A DNA stretch of 64,000 bases from Polydactylus sextarius (taxonomy: Eukaryota; Chordata; Actinopteri; Polynemidae), in contig CM028923.1 in NCBI GenBank assembly GCA_016801845.1, positions 7,326,501-7,390,500 on the forward strand, written 5' to 3'. Below, piece by piece: positions 38,660-51,301 of this stretch; the stretch's first letter is position 1; each line of letters starts with the position of its first letter. The notes under the pieces are model-generated. The model saw only the letters and a list, made by a program, of their open reading frames with translations, searched no databases and had not been told where the DNA came from. A program made the position numbers and the translations under genes.

Positions 38660-41600
38660 TGTTTGGCATTACTGATAAACTGTCAGCCATCTTGGATATT
38701 GAGTCTTTTGTGTGCCTGTTTTTTGAGGACTTGTCCTCTAAAGTGAGAAGTAGCTGCACCATCCAACCCCATGAAACTCACATTACTTTGGGTAAATTGG
38801 TTACTGCTTCCTCACCTTTGAGTGGCTGCTCTTTTGTAAGCGAGCTACACAACAGAAAAAGGAAAATTAGAAGTTAGATGGTAACTTAACTCCCTGGTTA
38901 CCTAGCAACCATTTATAAAGACACGGCCAGAAAAAAAACCCAGCCAGGCTGTTTGGCTGGGACTTCCTGTTTTTAATGAAAGCCTAGTTGCACTCAGGAA
39001 AAATAAAGAAAAAAAAAAAGCAGAACGGTTTGAGTGAGACAGCAAATACTAAAACCTACAGCTTCAGACTAAAGTCTGTATGTACACTGCATCTATATGG
39101 ATTGTAATTCCAGCAGCAAGTATATATCGGATTACACAGAAGATACATGGATGATGAGTGGACCTGGGGGAAAAAAAACAAGATATCAGTTGTGTTTTGT
39201 TCAACCGAAAATACTATATGAACCCAAAAAAAACCTGATAAATTCTTTCCACTGTCCTCAGTTCCCTCCTAGCAGCAGCCGTAGTCAGTTCACTCCTGAT
39301 GCACTGAAAAGGAGAAAATGCTACAATGTGGATATTGAACTCAGATATCTGATGTTATTTCACTTACCAGAAAACTATTAGTTACAGAATAAATACCTAT
39401 AGCACCAGCCACGTCATTATTATAACCCCATCTACTTTTACACCCATTTTGCTCGACAGCCACTGATGCTGACATTAAATTCTCTCATCATACTGAAATC
39501 TTATCTCCAGTGTCATTTCAATTTGTAATTTAACATGAATGCCTGGGGAAAAAACAATGATTGATATATATTTACTGAAAAAAAAGGCAGAAACCAATAA
39601 ACAGCTTCTTTTTTTTACCAGAAGCAAGGTGAGGTTTTTGTCTAACACACAAATTAAGTGTCAGTCAAACATCAAATGTGACACGACTGTTGCTGCGATG
39701 AGAGCAGAGCACCTATACTGCTGTATGTTGTAGTGCTACTTTAGATGAGACCTGGAAATAGTCCTACAGAGCTGAAAATAGTAACACGACAAACAAGATT
39801 AATAAATGACAGCGAAAAACTGGATCAGAGCGATGCAGTGTTTGATCATGAAAAGACTTTATTTCAATAGGAAGCTGAATTAAGGGAGAAAAAAAAGGCT
39901 TTAGACGACAATCACATAATGAAACAACAAAAAGATAAACAGCAACACACACACTGACAGACGCACAGCTGCGGCTACACACACTTGCACAAGTATCTTG
40001 CTGATTGAAGCTGATTGAGTGTGAGCAAGTGCACTGGCAGGAGGCCAGCAGTTTTGGGGAAATTACCGAAATGAGCGGTACATCACCCGTCAGCTTTTTC
40101 TGGGACGGTACACACATGCACGCACGCACGCGCGCGCACACACACACACACACGCAGGAGGAGATAGAGGAGACGGCAGATAAAAGCCTGAACTGTAACG
40201 AATTTCAAACTGAACAATTCCTCAATTTTCATCAGACATTTCATTATTGGCCTTTCTTTTTCTCTGTCTGAGAGATAAATGGCTGATAGCTGGTGGATTC
40301 GATTCAAAATGTAAAATGAACAATGGATTTGACAGAAATTGACTAAAAATAGACTACCCAAATGCACTTCATAGGCTTAATATTATGTTAAAAATACCTG
40401 ATGTGTCATTTTAACAGTTTGTGTGCAAAGTTCTTGGGGTGTTAAAGAAGATAAAAAAAACAAAAAACTGTGTTAGCATATATTTTAGTCCAATTTTTAA
40501 GGTTCTCTTTCTTTTTAATGTCGGCAAAGGTCTGGTTTCTTTATCAATCTTTTTGCCTACATCTCTTCAAATTTTATTTTCTATTCTTGACATGGATTTA
40601 TAGAGACCAAGCGAGATGGTTGACGTCTTCAAAAAGCAGTCGCAGTGAGCGGCGTCCTCTTGGCACAGGGTCTTGGGTGCTTACGGAAACATTCTGGCGT
40701 TTGCTCAGTGTTCCAGCATGTCAGCTAATTCTGTTACAAGAGGTATAAACAGTTCTGTGCTGCGTCCGTATTGCAAACCCAGGATGTCGACCGCTGTCGT
40801 CATCATTGTGTAACACTTTGGATGCAAAAGAAAAAGAAGAGGCAACAGAGAGGAGACAGAGAGAGGGAGAGAGGGATAGGGGTGTGTAGGAAGTGTTGGA
40901 GAACAGAGAACAATGATACATCGCTGATGAATATTTTAAAGGTTCCTCTGTCATGTGAAAGGAAGAAAAATGGACACTTTTTTTGCTTTAGTATAGGTAT
41001 AGTAGGAGGATCTTAGAGAAATCTAACTCTTACTATGAATATCTCTTGCTTTCTTTTTAAAAAATGCTGTTCTTAATAGTGGAAAATTGTTTTGTTTGTA
41101 CGTGAAGAGTCACTTCACCGATAATGATCAGTTTAAACTCAGCGTTATATTGGAGCTGATAGACTGAAAGATTAAAGATGATCCCACTTTAACTCCAAAC
41201 TTTCAAAAAGAGTCATAACACACACGATAGAACACAACAGTCATAGTACATTTAGGATTTTAATATACAGTTTGCAAGATAAAGTTCTTTGATAAACAAA
41301 GGGACAGTTTTTGGCTATATAAAAAGCTATTTAGAAACCAGTGACTAGACTCGGAGACAACAGTGGCCGTGTGCTTACATTTTCAGGTATCAAATACAGA
41401 CACATTTTGCTCAGAGTGAAGAGGATAACTCACTAAGATCAGAATAAACGTCTCACTGACTGATTTACAAGAATCACTTCATCAATAGTTTGAACCACAG
41501 TACTACACACTGAGCCATTTAGAGTGAGCTGCGCTCTCAGGAATATGCAGGGGGGAAAAAAAGGATAATTAGGTTTAGGAGGTCAGTTTACATGAGAGTC

Positions 41601-43355
41601 CCATCACAACAAAACAACAAAAAACCAGGTGGAAATTCCAGACTTCAGCACACATGGAGCTCAAGTGATTTAATGGAGGAGAAATTCGGCTTTAGCGCGG
41701 GCACATAAACTAAAATCCCTGGACAGGTTTACACATCAGCACACAATACCCTGATAGTGGTGGTAATAAAAAGAGTTGTCAAATAGGCTGTGGGGCATTG
41801 TGTTGCAGAGCTGCCGCATTCTTGCCCATTACCTCTATTAGTTTGAGCCACTGCAGGCAGCACCAACCACAGGCTACATCCACCTGGATCTCTTCAAGCT
41901 CATAAACTGTTCATTAGAACCAAACCGCTGCTGCCTCAAACCGGAGCAGGACAGAAAATGACCCTTTATCCACAGTTTTGCTCTGTAGCGTATTCACACA
42001 TTTTCAATATGACTACGACTGGCCCTGTGTGCTGTCAAACCTTTGATGATTTATGTTTTGTCGTAATATTCTTCTCCTGGTACTGATGGTGCTTTGAGCA
42101 AACTGACCTCCACGCTGAGAGAGAGAGACACCCAGAGATAGTGTGCTACCACCACAAGAGCACAAGAGACAGACACAGAGAAGGTGTTTGGCAGTGCAGA
42201 ATCGTACGTAAAAGATTCATCGCAATATACAGTATACCAATGAACATCACACCTGGGTCATCACAGAGTTCACCACCATGTCATCTCACTTAAAGATTTA
42301 TTTGAAACAGTTTTATATTTTTAAATTAAACAATATAAAGAGTTTTTTTTTTTTTTTTACAGAAGTCTGCCCTAATACCTGATGTGCCAAATGGTGCCTA
42401 ATGTGCTGTCCAGGAATTTCTCTTGTGTGATAAGTGACAGTGGTTTAAACCTTGTTTTGACCCAGGTCTGATAAGTAGGATTAAGAAAACAGATTTACAG
42501 TACAATACACTTGTAAATTTATACGCTGTGAAAAACATTTCATCGGTTCTCCTTAAAAACCCAAGTAATGAAACCTTGTCGAGGCATTAGAGGTCAAGAC
42601 TTTTATACTGTAAAACCTGAACTCAACCTCTGAAGTTTCAGCTGTGGAGATTTCATGTCTGACACGACACACATGTAAGTTACAGCGATAACACAATGGA
42701 TCTTTCATTTCAGATGTAGTGTAGACAAAGGCAGCCTCTCGTTTCCAGCTGGCAGCTGTCGACTTTGTTGGCCCCTCTAGCGTCTGTTCCCGGAGGGTTT
42801 TCTTAGCTGTGGCTATTTAGCTAGCTAAACTATCATTAGCATTCTTCAGCTGATGTAGAAGGCATATAAGTGGCCATAGCTTTGTATCGCTATTACTTTG
42901 TTGTAACGTTACAATGTCTGTCTCTTCAAGAGGAGAGTTTAACAAACAGGCTGTTGTGGTTTTGCCTCTGATTTGATTCACATAGTTGTGGTAGCACTTT
43001 GTTTTACAGCTCAATATTCATGAATAAATAAAAAACAAAAAAAACAAAAACAAAGAGCTACTTTGTATTTACTAAATTTGCAGTGAATATTGGTACAAAT
43101 ATATAATTCCACTTATATTTACAGTCCAGCAACTACTTGTATTTACAGTATTGGCACTTTTTTTTCCTAATAGTACGGTGTTGTTATTTAGTAAATGATT
43201 GATATTTACTTTCCCTGTTAATGTTATATAATTGCCACTGATTATATTTCTGTACCAATGTAACAAAATAACTAGTTGCATCTATTGAAGTATGACTCCA
43301 TAATGTTCATTTACCAGAGTTTACCAGTGATTTAAACAAATAAATATGATGCTGT
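38660..43355. other. Intergenic, no gene seen
   Basis: Holds an alternating purine-pyrimidine tract (40108-40156), a T run at 42343-42358 and AT-rich sequence. Antisense-strand frames around 39764-40367 translate the CA/CG tract. The most distal poly(A) candidate for gpr37 (42297-42302) falls here. Confidence 0.5.
40108..40156. repeat. 49-bp strictly alternating purine-pyrimidine tract with CG core
   Basis: GTACACACATGCACGCACGC and onward through CGCGCGCA into (CA)n. Every position from 40108 to 40156 alternates purine and pyrimidine, with several CpG steps in the centre. Confidence 0.9.
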
Positions 43356-43384
43356 AAAAAAAAAGAAAAAAAAAGAAAAAAAAA
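43356..43384. repeat. A9G-type low-complexity repeat
   Basis: Three runs of nine A's separated by single G's. Confidence 0.85.
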
Positions 43385-43419
43385 GTGAAACTGTAGTGTT
43401 GCTGTCAAACAGCGGCCAC

Positions 43420-44932
43420 TTTTATTAAAGGCAGTATTTGTTGTCAAAGATCCACGTGATCTAGGTCAAGTGAAAACTCGTCATTGATTTTTTTTTTTTT
43501 TTTTTTACCTCACTACAGTTCAGAGTCGCAGATAACTGTAATCTGTCTTCTTGACCAGGAACAAAGGGCGCAGTTCAATTACTTGTGATTCTAAGTCGAA
43601 CCGATGGATTTGTTGTTTACAGTGCATTCATCATAAGAGCACCAAAGAAAGTGTACAGTATATATACAGCCCAAAGTGTAAGGCGTAACATGATACAACA
43701 GTGTAGTGCAGATATTCATCTTCAGTCCAGTTCATGACGAGTCCATCCTGTTTAATTACGTTGTTGTTTTCTATTACTTTCCTCTTTATTTATATTCACT
43801 TCGATTTGGTCTGTGATGTTTAACTCTAATGTGATTTCAATTAATCCATTTCAAATCATTAATTCCATTCCAGTCCATGTTGTTGTTGTTGTTGTCTGAG
43901 ACCAGCCCAGTTAGGTTTGGGTCAACTGGATGTGAGTGTTGTGTACATGTGGATTCTCCAATACAATATATCTTCTTTGTGTTTTCTTCTTGCAAACTGT
44001 CTTTCCTGCTCAGACGCCCTGCGCTAGTTTAATTATCAGAAGCCTCGTTCCCACGTGTGGACCATTATATGATCTGTACATTTGCAGCTGATGTAGTCTG
44101 TAAACAGAGTCCTGTACATCTATAGGCAGTGTCAGCCTACTGGATACTGTGTTTGAATTATTGTACACGGTTGCGCACCGATCAATTAGCTTACTTCCCA
44201 TAATTTCACCAGTGACACTTGGAAAGTGACTGGCATTGATTATTACTCCCCTAAGATTTACTGTCCAGTTTTCCATATGTAAATATTATTTATGGTGGCC
44301 AAATCCATTTATCATTACAAAGTGTTTTGTTAATTTTCAGATAACTTCTTGTGACGTATTCTGTACAATCATTTGCACATTGTCCAGAATAAACATTGTT
44401 ACCTTCACCTGTCTCTACCAGAATAAGGCCAGCAGTTTTTTCTTCTGCCCGTTTTTTCCGTATCAGAATCAGGTTAATTAAAACAAATTAACTCGATTTA
44501 AACCTCATATGAGGAACCAGACATCAGACAGGTTAAGAGATGACCCCAAATGTCCAGAAATATTTAGGCATACAAGGTCTACAGAAAGGGAGGTTTGTAA
44601 GGTTTCAGGCAGGATTTCTAAAAATACGCACTGACCCTGTTTCAAGAGCACCCCAGGGCATGAGTGAAAAGGAGATTTTGCTTTTTTGTTAGCTTTCCTG
44701 GGAAGTAAGAGTTATACAGTTACTGTAAATGTACAGTATTATTGTAAGGACTGAAAGTTGAGGACATAGGACACTGACTGAATGTGATTATTCAGTGTCC
44801 AACTCTTCATGCACCCTTTAAAAATGAAACTAGACTAGGTAAGGCAAATCTCTCCTAGCCAAGTCTGAGAACTACCAGCCACAGGCGAATAACTGGCCAG
44901 TGAGTCCTGCATCCCTGATGAGGAATGTCAGT
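43420..44932 (-). other. Probable gpr37 3' UTR with candidate poly(A) signals
   Basis: Downstream of the gpr37 stop, read on the minus strand, there is no other gene. Candidate polyadenylation hexamers are ATTAAA at 44028-44033, AATAAA at 43785-43790 and AATAAA at 43421-43426. A further AATAAA lies at 42297-42302. Which one is used cannot be decided without transcript data, so the end given is only the third candidate. Confidence 0.35.
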
Positions 44933-45748
44933 TTAGCAGTTGGAGCCAGCAGGTGTGTAGTTACTCAGCTCCCTGCGGATGGTGCTGAACGGCGACAGCT
45001 CCAGCTCGGTGGTGCACTCGTGTTCGTTATCGTCGCTGGCCGTGGCCGAGGACGGTGCGTGGTTACAGCAGCAGCAGCAGCAGCAGTCTAAGAAGGCCCT
45101 GCCCAAGGGGCGACACAGAAGGAGCAGCAGCGCCGGGGTCACGGCCGCACGACAGAAGAGCAGCAGCTGGGACAGAAGATGGAGGACGGACATAGTGTGC
45201 TCGGGAACGCCGGCTGCCATGTAGGCAGAAACTATGTTGCAGATGTTCTCAGGCACCACGCACGCACCGTAGACGATCGCCAGAGCTACAACGGTGCAGT
45301 TCATCTGGCTCTCCAGGCGGATCTGCTTCTTGTTGCTGCGCACGCTTGCCTGCTCCGCGCGCCGGATCTTGCGTGCCGTCACCAACGAGCACCCGATGGT
45401 GAAGAGGGTGGGCAAGCAAAAGTAGCAGCCGAAACACCACCACAGGCGAGCACCCTCGTAGGTCAGACCTAGAACGTAGAGCATGTCAGGGAGCGAGGTG
45501 GATATCTTGATGATGCAGCGTTCCACAGGAGGTTCGTCCGGGATTCCCGTGTCCTCCGCCACCAGCTGTCGAATGAGGAGCTCCGGGAGGGCCAAGAGCA
45601 GGGCACCGATCCAGATCACAGCGAGCTTGGCAGTGGTGGATGTGCAGTTTTCGATCATCTCGTAGTACATCTGGACATTGGTGGCTGCGCGGAAGCGGTC
45701 GATGCACAAAGCGCACAGGGTAAAGGTGGTCACACCCAAGGACGCCAC
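44933..45748 (-). CDS. gpr37: gpr37 coding exon 2: TM3-TM7 and cytoplasmic tail
   Basis: Second and last coding exon, residues 354-624, then TAA at 44933-44935. It opens with VASLGVTTFTLCALCIDRF in TM3, directly continuing ...VPYVE of exon 1 across a phase-0 junction. The acceptor is TTTCATCAG. Approximate features: TM4 394-412, ECL2 cysteine C431 (expected partner C346), TM5 454-476, TM6 504-525, TM7 540-566. The DRY motif is DRF (370-372), and TM7 has TP where most class-A receptors have NPxxY; both are normal for this family. The tail carries seven consecutive cysteines (575-581), likely palmitoylated, then a GPR37-type acidic and Ser/Thr segment (TTELELSPFSTIRRE). It ends in GSNC, comparable to the GTHC end of human GPR37, which binds PDZ proteins. 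Total length of 624 is close to human GPR37 (613). No frameshift or stop is seen. Confidence 0.95.
   Translation of the reverse strand: MASLGVTTFTLCALCIDRFRAATNVQMYYEMIENCTSTTAKLAVIWIGALLLALPELLIRQLVAEDTGIPDEPPVERCIIKISTSLPDMLYVLGLTYEGARLWWCFGCYFCLPTLFTIGCSLVTARKIRRAEQASVRSNKKQIRLESQMNCTVVALAIVYGACVVPENICNIVSAYMAAGVPEHTMSVLHLLSQLLLFCRAAVTPALLLLLCRPLGRAFLDCCCCCCCNHAPSSATASDDNEHECTTELELSPFSTIRRELSNYTPAGSNC
45065..45085 (-). repeat. Coding trinucleotide run (TGC)6 TGT in gpr37
   Basis: On the + strand ACA followed by six GCA units; on the coding strand six TGC and one TGT encode Cys575-581 of the receptor tail. Confidence 0.9.
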
Positions 45749-46751
45749 CTGATGAAACAAGCAGAAACCATTCATCAAGATTCAAGTCACATTAATCATC
45801 TATTACAATAAATTTACAGGCATTGGTGTCAGTGGCTTGCAGAGACTTTTCAGATACACGCCCTGGTTACATCATGAGGCCACAATTTTTTTTTTTCTTA
45901 TCTTGTTTTGATTGTTCCAGTGCCAGGCTGAAGGGTGGTAGGTCAGCACAAAGAACTGACAGATTTATCTCTACGGTCTATAAAGATCTGGCAGGTCTTT
46001 AAAGAAGTGCTGCAGGTAAAATAAACATATACAAACAGAAGTCTTTGTACAATAGAAAAAAAGGTGGATTTAATGCTGCCATCACTGCCTTCAGTCATTC
46101 TAGTACATCTTCACACACGCTGTTCTGTGGCAGTTTTACCGATCAACCAACTTCTTAAACATTCTGCAGTTTCCTGTTAATGTCTCCCTCAAAACCCTCA
46201 TGTTACAGTTAATTACCTGACACTGCCTCTACATTCTCAGGGTCTAAACTCTGAGTTGTCAGAGAGCGTGCAAATTTCCTCAGCATGTGAAAGCATCTGT
46301 TGGATTAAGAGTCATTTTGGCAGAGTGGGCACCCTGCAAAATATGCCTCTGCAGCTGGAGTGTGTTTATGTGTGTGTGTTCAATTCTGTCCTGACATGAA
46401 CCAGTTTCTTCCATGATTTTTGCCTCCAGCACAAAATCTGCCAGAACAGCCACTGATCCCTTCCATCCTGTCTCACCTTGCCTACCTTTTCTTTGTCACT
46501 TTTTTTTTTTTTTTTTATCTCCTTGTCTCTCTTTTCTCCTCCTGTCCTCACCCTCCGTTTCTCTTTGTGACCCTCCTCCTTCCGTTCTTTCCCCCCCATC
46601 CCTCCCTTCGTATCGAATTTAATTACAACAGCCAGCTTCCCAGATGGCCTTGGTGAGCCATGGCTTTAGTGCTCTAAACACATACTTCCTGGACAGATAT
46701 AGATGTACACACACTGCAAGATGTTCTGTTCTCTTTCTCTCTCTCTCTCAT

Positions 46752-46775
46752 ACACACACACACACACACACACAC
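46752..46775. repeat. (AC)12 microsatellite in the gpr37 intron
   Basis: AC run directly preceded by a (CT)n tract (about 46733-46749). Confidence 0.95.
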
Positions 46776-49194
46776 TGACCCTCTGACACGCATGGAGGTC
46801 ATAACCAGGCTAATGAAGGGCAACCAAACGGAAGAGTGAGGGGTAAGTGGGGTAGACGAACCACCCACAGACTCCAGCACCCTGAACAATAACTGCCATC
46901 GGTGTAGCTACGTTTTGGAACAGGAAGGTTTAGTATCTGTTGACACCCCACACTCCTCTATCAATAAATGTGGTGAATTGTTTTCAAGGCAGAAAAGTCA
47001 TTTTTCATTGGGTATTTAAGTGATGTTTTTGTTAAAATATACAAAACAGCCTTGAATTGATTTAAGCCACTCATGTTTATGTAAGTGGTTTACTCAGAGC
47101 GATAGATTTATGCTTTTGGGTGATTTGGGTTAGTGTCAAAATGTGCTCTTAGCGGATTTTGTCATCTTACAGTCAGTCAACCGTGTTTGGAAAGCCAGGC
47201 ACCAAAAACTAAATAAATGCAGGAGTCTGATTCAAAATAAGCTTATTTTCATCAGTGTTGTCAACTAGGATAAACAACAGGAAGGATATATCACAAAGAG
47301 CTCTGAGAGGTCAGTGCTGTGCATGTAAAATTACAGGGACAGGATTCACATTTGTTTTGAATGCTCTAAAAACAACCAACCTCTTGCTGAATGTGTGGCT
47401 TAGATCACATGTACTGAGGAAATCATACATTAATGACAAGATTGTATACAAATTGATGTATGGAGGCATCATTTTACCAGACGTTTAATGCACATTTCAG
47501 AGGTTTAAATGGCCCTGTGAACTGATGGCACATTGACCAAGGGACAAATTCAACATTCAAACCAGTCAAATTTATATTAATCTCAAAGTAATATCCTAAC
47601 AGGGATGGGTTCTATTGGAAATACAAAGATTTTTCATCTGTGCAGCAAATGAATCTTCTGCAAAGAATCAACAATGTTGATATTCACAAAGTATTGATAT
47701 TATTTTTACTGTGTTTTTACTTTAGCACCTACGGCTTCTGCCACTGCAACAGAGCCAAGAACATGTCAGGGTCACTGTCGTCTGGTAACCAGTCCCCATG
47801 TAATAATTAAAATGACCAGTTGTACTGTTAATGTGAGGATTTACTACTAGAGTAAACAGTACAATCGGGAGGGAAGTGAATGAAAAGGATTGGGATTTAA
47901 GTAGATTCAGATTCGATCTGAAAAAACAAAACAAAACAAAAAAAAAAACATTGTTATATCCAGTCATGTTTTCTAGTATCTGCCCGTTGCTGATTGTCTG
48001 ACACATTCTGTTTGATTTTCCTATATTACTCATCTGTAATTTTTTTTTTTTTATCATTCCCTTGTGTATTTTATATTATATTTGTGATGAGATAAGTGTC
48101 AGCCTCCAGCTGTAAAGGCACTTAAGTTTGAACAGGACTCTGACAGCCTCTTCTTGTTTCTGCCATGTACAGAGCACACTCAAAAAAAAAAGGCACATTT
48201 CACCTGCAACATATTGCTGAAACAGACACAGAGCAGCTTAGCTGTCAGTGTGAATACCATTCACTGAAACTGTCTGTCTGTTTATTTCTCCAACACACCC
48301 CACAGTTTACACACTTTAACTTTGCGTGTGAGGAATGTGTTTTAGTGAGGAAGACACATCTGGCTTCAGTATTAATAGTTAAGGTGTTTTAATTTCAGCA
48401 TGTAGATTGACTCTTCTTCCTGCATTACTTATCAGGCATTTCCTGTGACCTACTTCTTTCTCCATAAACATGCACACCTGTATCCCTAATGGCTGTATGG
48501 AAACACGTGTGCACAACACACACACATAAAGCCATCCAGTACACGTGGACAGGTGCTTGCACATGGTGAATATTTTATGGCTTGAACAACAGGACTGGAA
48601 TGGCTTTAAAGGCTGTCACACAGGACCAGGACACCCGGCTTTGATCAGCGCGTCGGGGCGGAGAGCAAGGGCAGGACGAACAAGCGTAGCTTTGTACTAG
48701 AGGGGAGATGAGAGAGTGTGTGTGCTAGAGTCAGGCCTGGTGGGGTGACGAAGGTCTCTCTGTGTATGTGTGTTTGTGGAAGGGGGTTATGCAAATGAGG
48801 GCATGAAAAACAGGGACAGAAGAACAATAGAAAAGGAAAAAGAAAGTAATGTGTGGGAGAAACTGAGAATGAGAGAAAGAACTAGAGGGAGTGAGAGTGA
48901 ATAGAAGGAGAACACATCAGTGAGTTAGAGACAAGCCAAAGTGACAGGAAGAGAGGAATAAACCACAGCCTGTTCAGAATGATTAACAATGTTAATGTGG
49001 TATTTCTTCCAAACAGCAGCTTCGACCCTGTCATACTCAGTTTAACTAAGATAACCAGGCTGCTAGCCCAAGGGCTGGAAATGGTGCCTCAAAATGTTAT
49101 CATTTAAATCTTATTCTCATTTAAAACAGTAATATAGTGTAAAATCCCCCCAATGGGAAATGGTTGTAGAGCCATAAACAGTGGTTTTTAACGC

Positions 49195-49285
49195 AATATT
49201 TTTGGACACAGGCTAGCTGTTTCCCTTGATTTATAGTCTTTATGGTAAGCTAAGCTAACAGCTGTAAGCTGTAGCGGAAGACTTG
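49195..49285 (-). mobile_element. Second fragment of the GCTAAGCTAAGCTAA-type MITE, inside the gpr37 intron
   Basis: GGCTAGCTGTTTCCCTTGAT, then GTCTTTATGGTAAGCTAAGC and TAACAGCTGTAAGCTGTAGC. The part at 49236-49275 aligns with 8210-8250. Confidence 0.5.
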
Positions 49286-51260
49286 CTGTATAAATATAAT
49301 CTTTTTAATTTTTAAATGCCAGAGCAGTCCTGAATGCTAAGTTGCAAAAATAATTGTCATCAACTGTATACGCCTTAAAACAGAGTTCAATACAGCTTTT
49401 TTCACTTTATATCACCTATTTTCTCTTTACCTTGGACTTAAAGGGGCCAAATAGAATGGAGGAAGAAAAAAAGAGCATAAAAAGGTCTTTAATCCACAAC
49501 ATGTTTTTCAGGTTCTGGCCGTCTATCTGCGCAGCAGGTGAGAGAGACATTCTCCCTCCGGTGCTGTTTTTAATAACGGCCCATTAACTTCCTGATTAAA
49601 GGTCTTGCGAGCTGGTGGCACAAAGGCCTTGTCTTATTAATTGGGTCTTAACAAGGACTGGTGGAGCCTGTGCGGCCATATTGTGACGACAGCCACTGTT
49701 GGGGGTAATGGGTGTTATCAGGTGATGAATGGTCTAATGTGGAGACACAACAACACGCAGCCGCACATATAGTCCTATAGTAATGAGCCACAGAGACAAA
49801 GGGTCATTCCAGCTGCAGTCCTGTTTTCTAGGCTGAGTGTGTGACCCAGTGCAGGCTCCGACAGACCATAACTCTAACCAGAGAGACCCTGCCACCGACA
49901 GCAGCCATCCGTCTAACAACTGCGCTGTGTGTCTGGGAAAGAGAAAGAGGGACTGTGGGTTAGCACGCACACCCCACCCATATGTGCGCCTGCATGTTTT
50001 TGTGTGTGTGTGTGTGAGCCCACATTCATGCAAAATTTGATTTTATTGTGGATTAGTTCATATGAGAACAAGTATGGTACATTTGTGTGTGTGGGGTTAT
50101 GGCAGACAGACTGGCTAAGTCTGTCCATGTGGGTGGATAAAGATTCTTCTCTGATGATGTTAGAGCTCTCCACTTCACACCCAGCAACTCTTTGTTACTG
50201 TTTCTATTGCGTGTTTTCAACATTTTCAACACATTCCATTTGATGTATCTGAAATGTAAATTACAGTTACAGGGAGACATTAGTGACACTAGTGCCAATA
50301 TCTTAGCAAATCCACCTATGATTTATTGTCGATTGTCAGTCACAGACTAAAATCCAATAATAATAATAATAATTAAAAAAAAAAAAAACGAAGTGAAAAT
50401 GACAAGTTGTGGTTTTATGCTATGTTATGTGCCAGACTGTTTCTTAGCCAGGAGCTGGAGTCTTGTCTTCACCACGAGGGGGCAAGCACTAACACAGTTT
50501 TCCTCTTGCTCTTTTCTGTAATTAAATTAATAGCAATAATGAATTACACTACTCCCCTCTATTCTGTTGCTTTCTGTAACAGTCTGTCAGTGCGTTTGAG
50601 GCAGTTAATTCCAGGCAATAAATTTTGCTTTCATTAAATTATATTTTCCCCTGGAAATTCTCCCAGATTTCTCCTTGACAATAAGAAATTCACTCTGCTC
50701 ACTGCACAGTGGCTGCTGAAAATTTTTATTCCAGGTCATTGATTCCTGCCTAGAAGTGTTATGTTGTTGGCAGTAGCTTTCATAATCCTTTCTTCTCAAG
50801 TGTGTGGAGGCCGGTCACGTGCAGGTCTGTTCTGCGATCTGAAACTGATGTGCTGTTCTTTTTCATTTCCTTAACATATCAAATTCATCATGGCAATCAA
50901 CCAATGACTATTTCATATTTACACAGATAATTATCATTTTGCTTAATTGCACCAACAGTCGGCCTAATCTATACTTCATGTTGTTGTGTGGCCTTGTCTC
51001 TTCATATGAAACAAAATATCTACTCATCCAGATAGAAAGAGCTGAGTGAATGGACTCAACGTCATGCATTATGTAGAGCCACTAATTATATATCCTGGAT
51101 CATTTACATATCTTCCAATTAACAACCATTCATATGTCTAATGGATGGACTAAAAATGCAGCCTAGTCTGGAGTTTGTGCAGTTAAAATATGTTGCTATA
51201 TAGCGTCTATTTTGGAACTGTATGTGTGCATATGAGCTCACTTGTGTGTGTACCCAGGTG

Positions 51261-51261
<1 letters not shown>

Positions 51262-51300
<39 letters not shown>
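51262..51300. repeat. (TG)~19 microsatellite in the gpr37 intron
   Basis: Uninterrupted TG dinucleotides. Confidence 0.95.

Positions 51301-51301
<1 letters not shown>

Noticed and set aside
38623..38877. 84-codon + strand frame
   Set aside because: It starts inside the right terminal repeat of the pogo-like MITE; no family similarity.
44900..45665. Several 60-99 codon frames over gpr37 exon 2 on both strands
   Set aside because: All are alternative-frame shadows of the TM3-TM7 coding exon.
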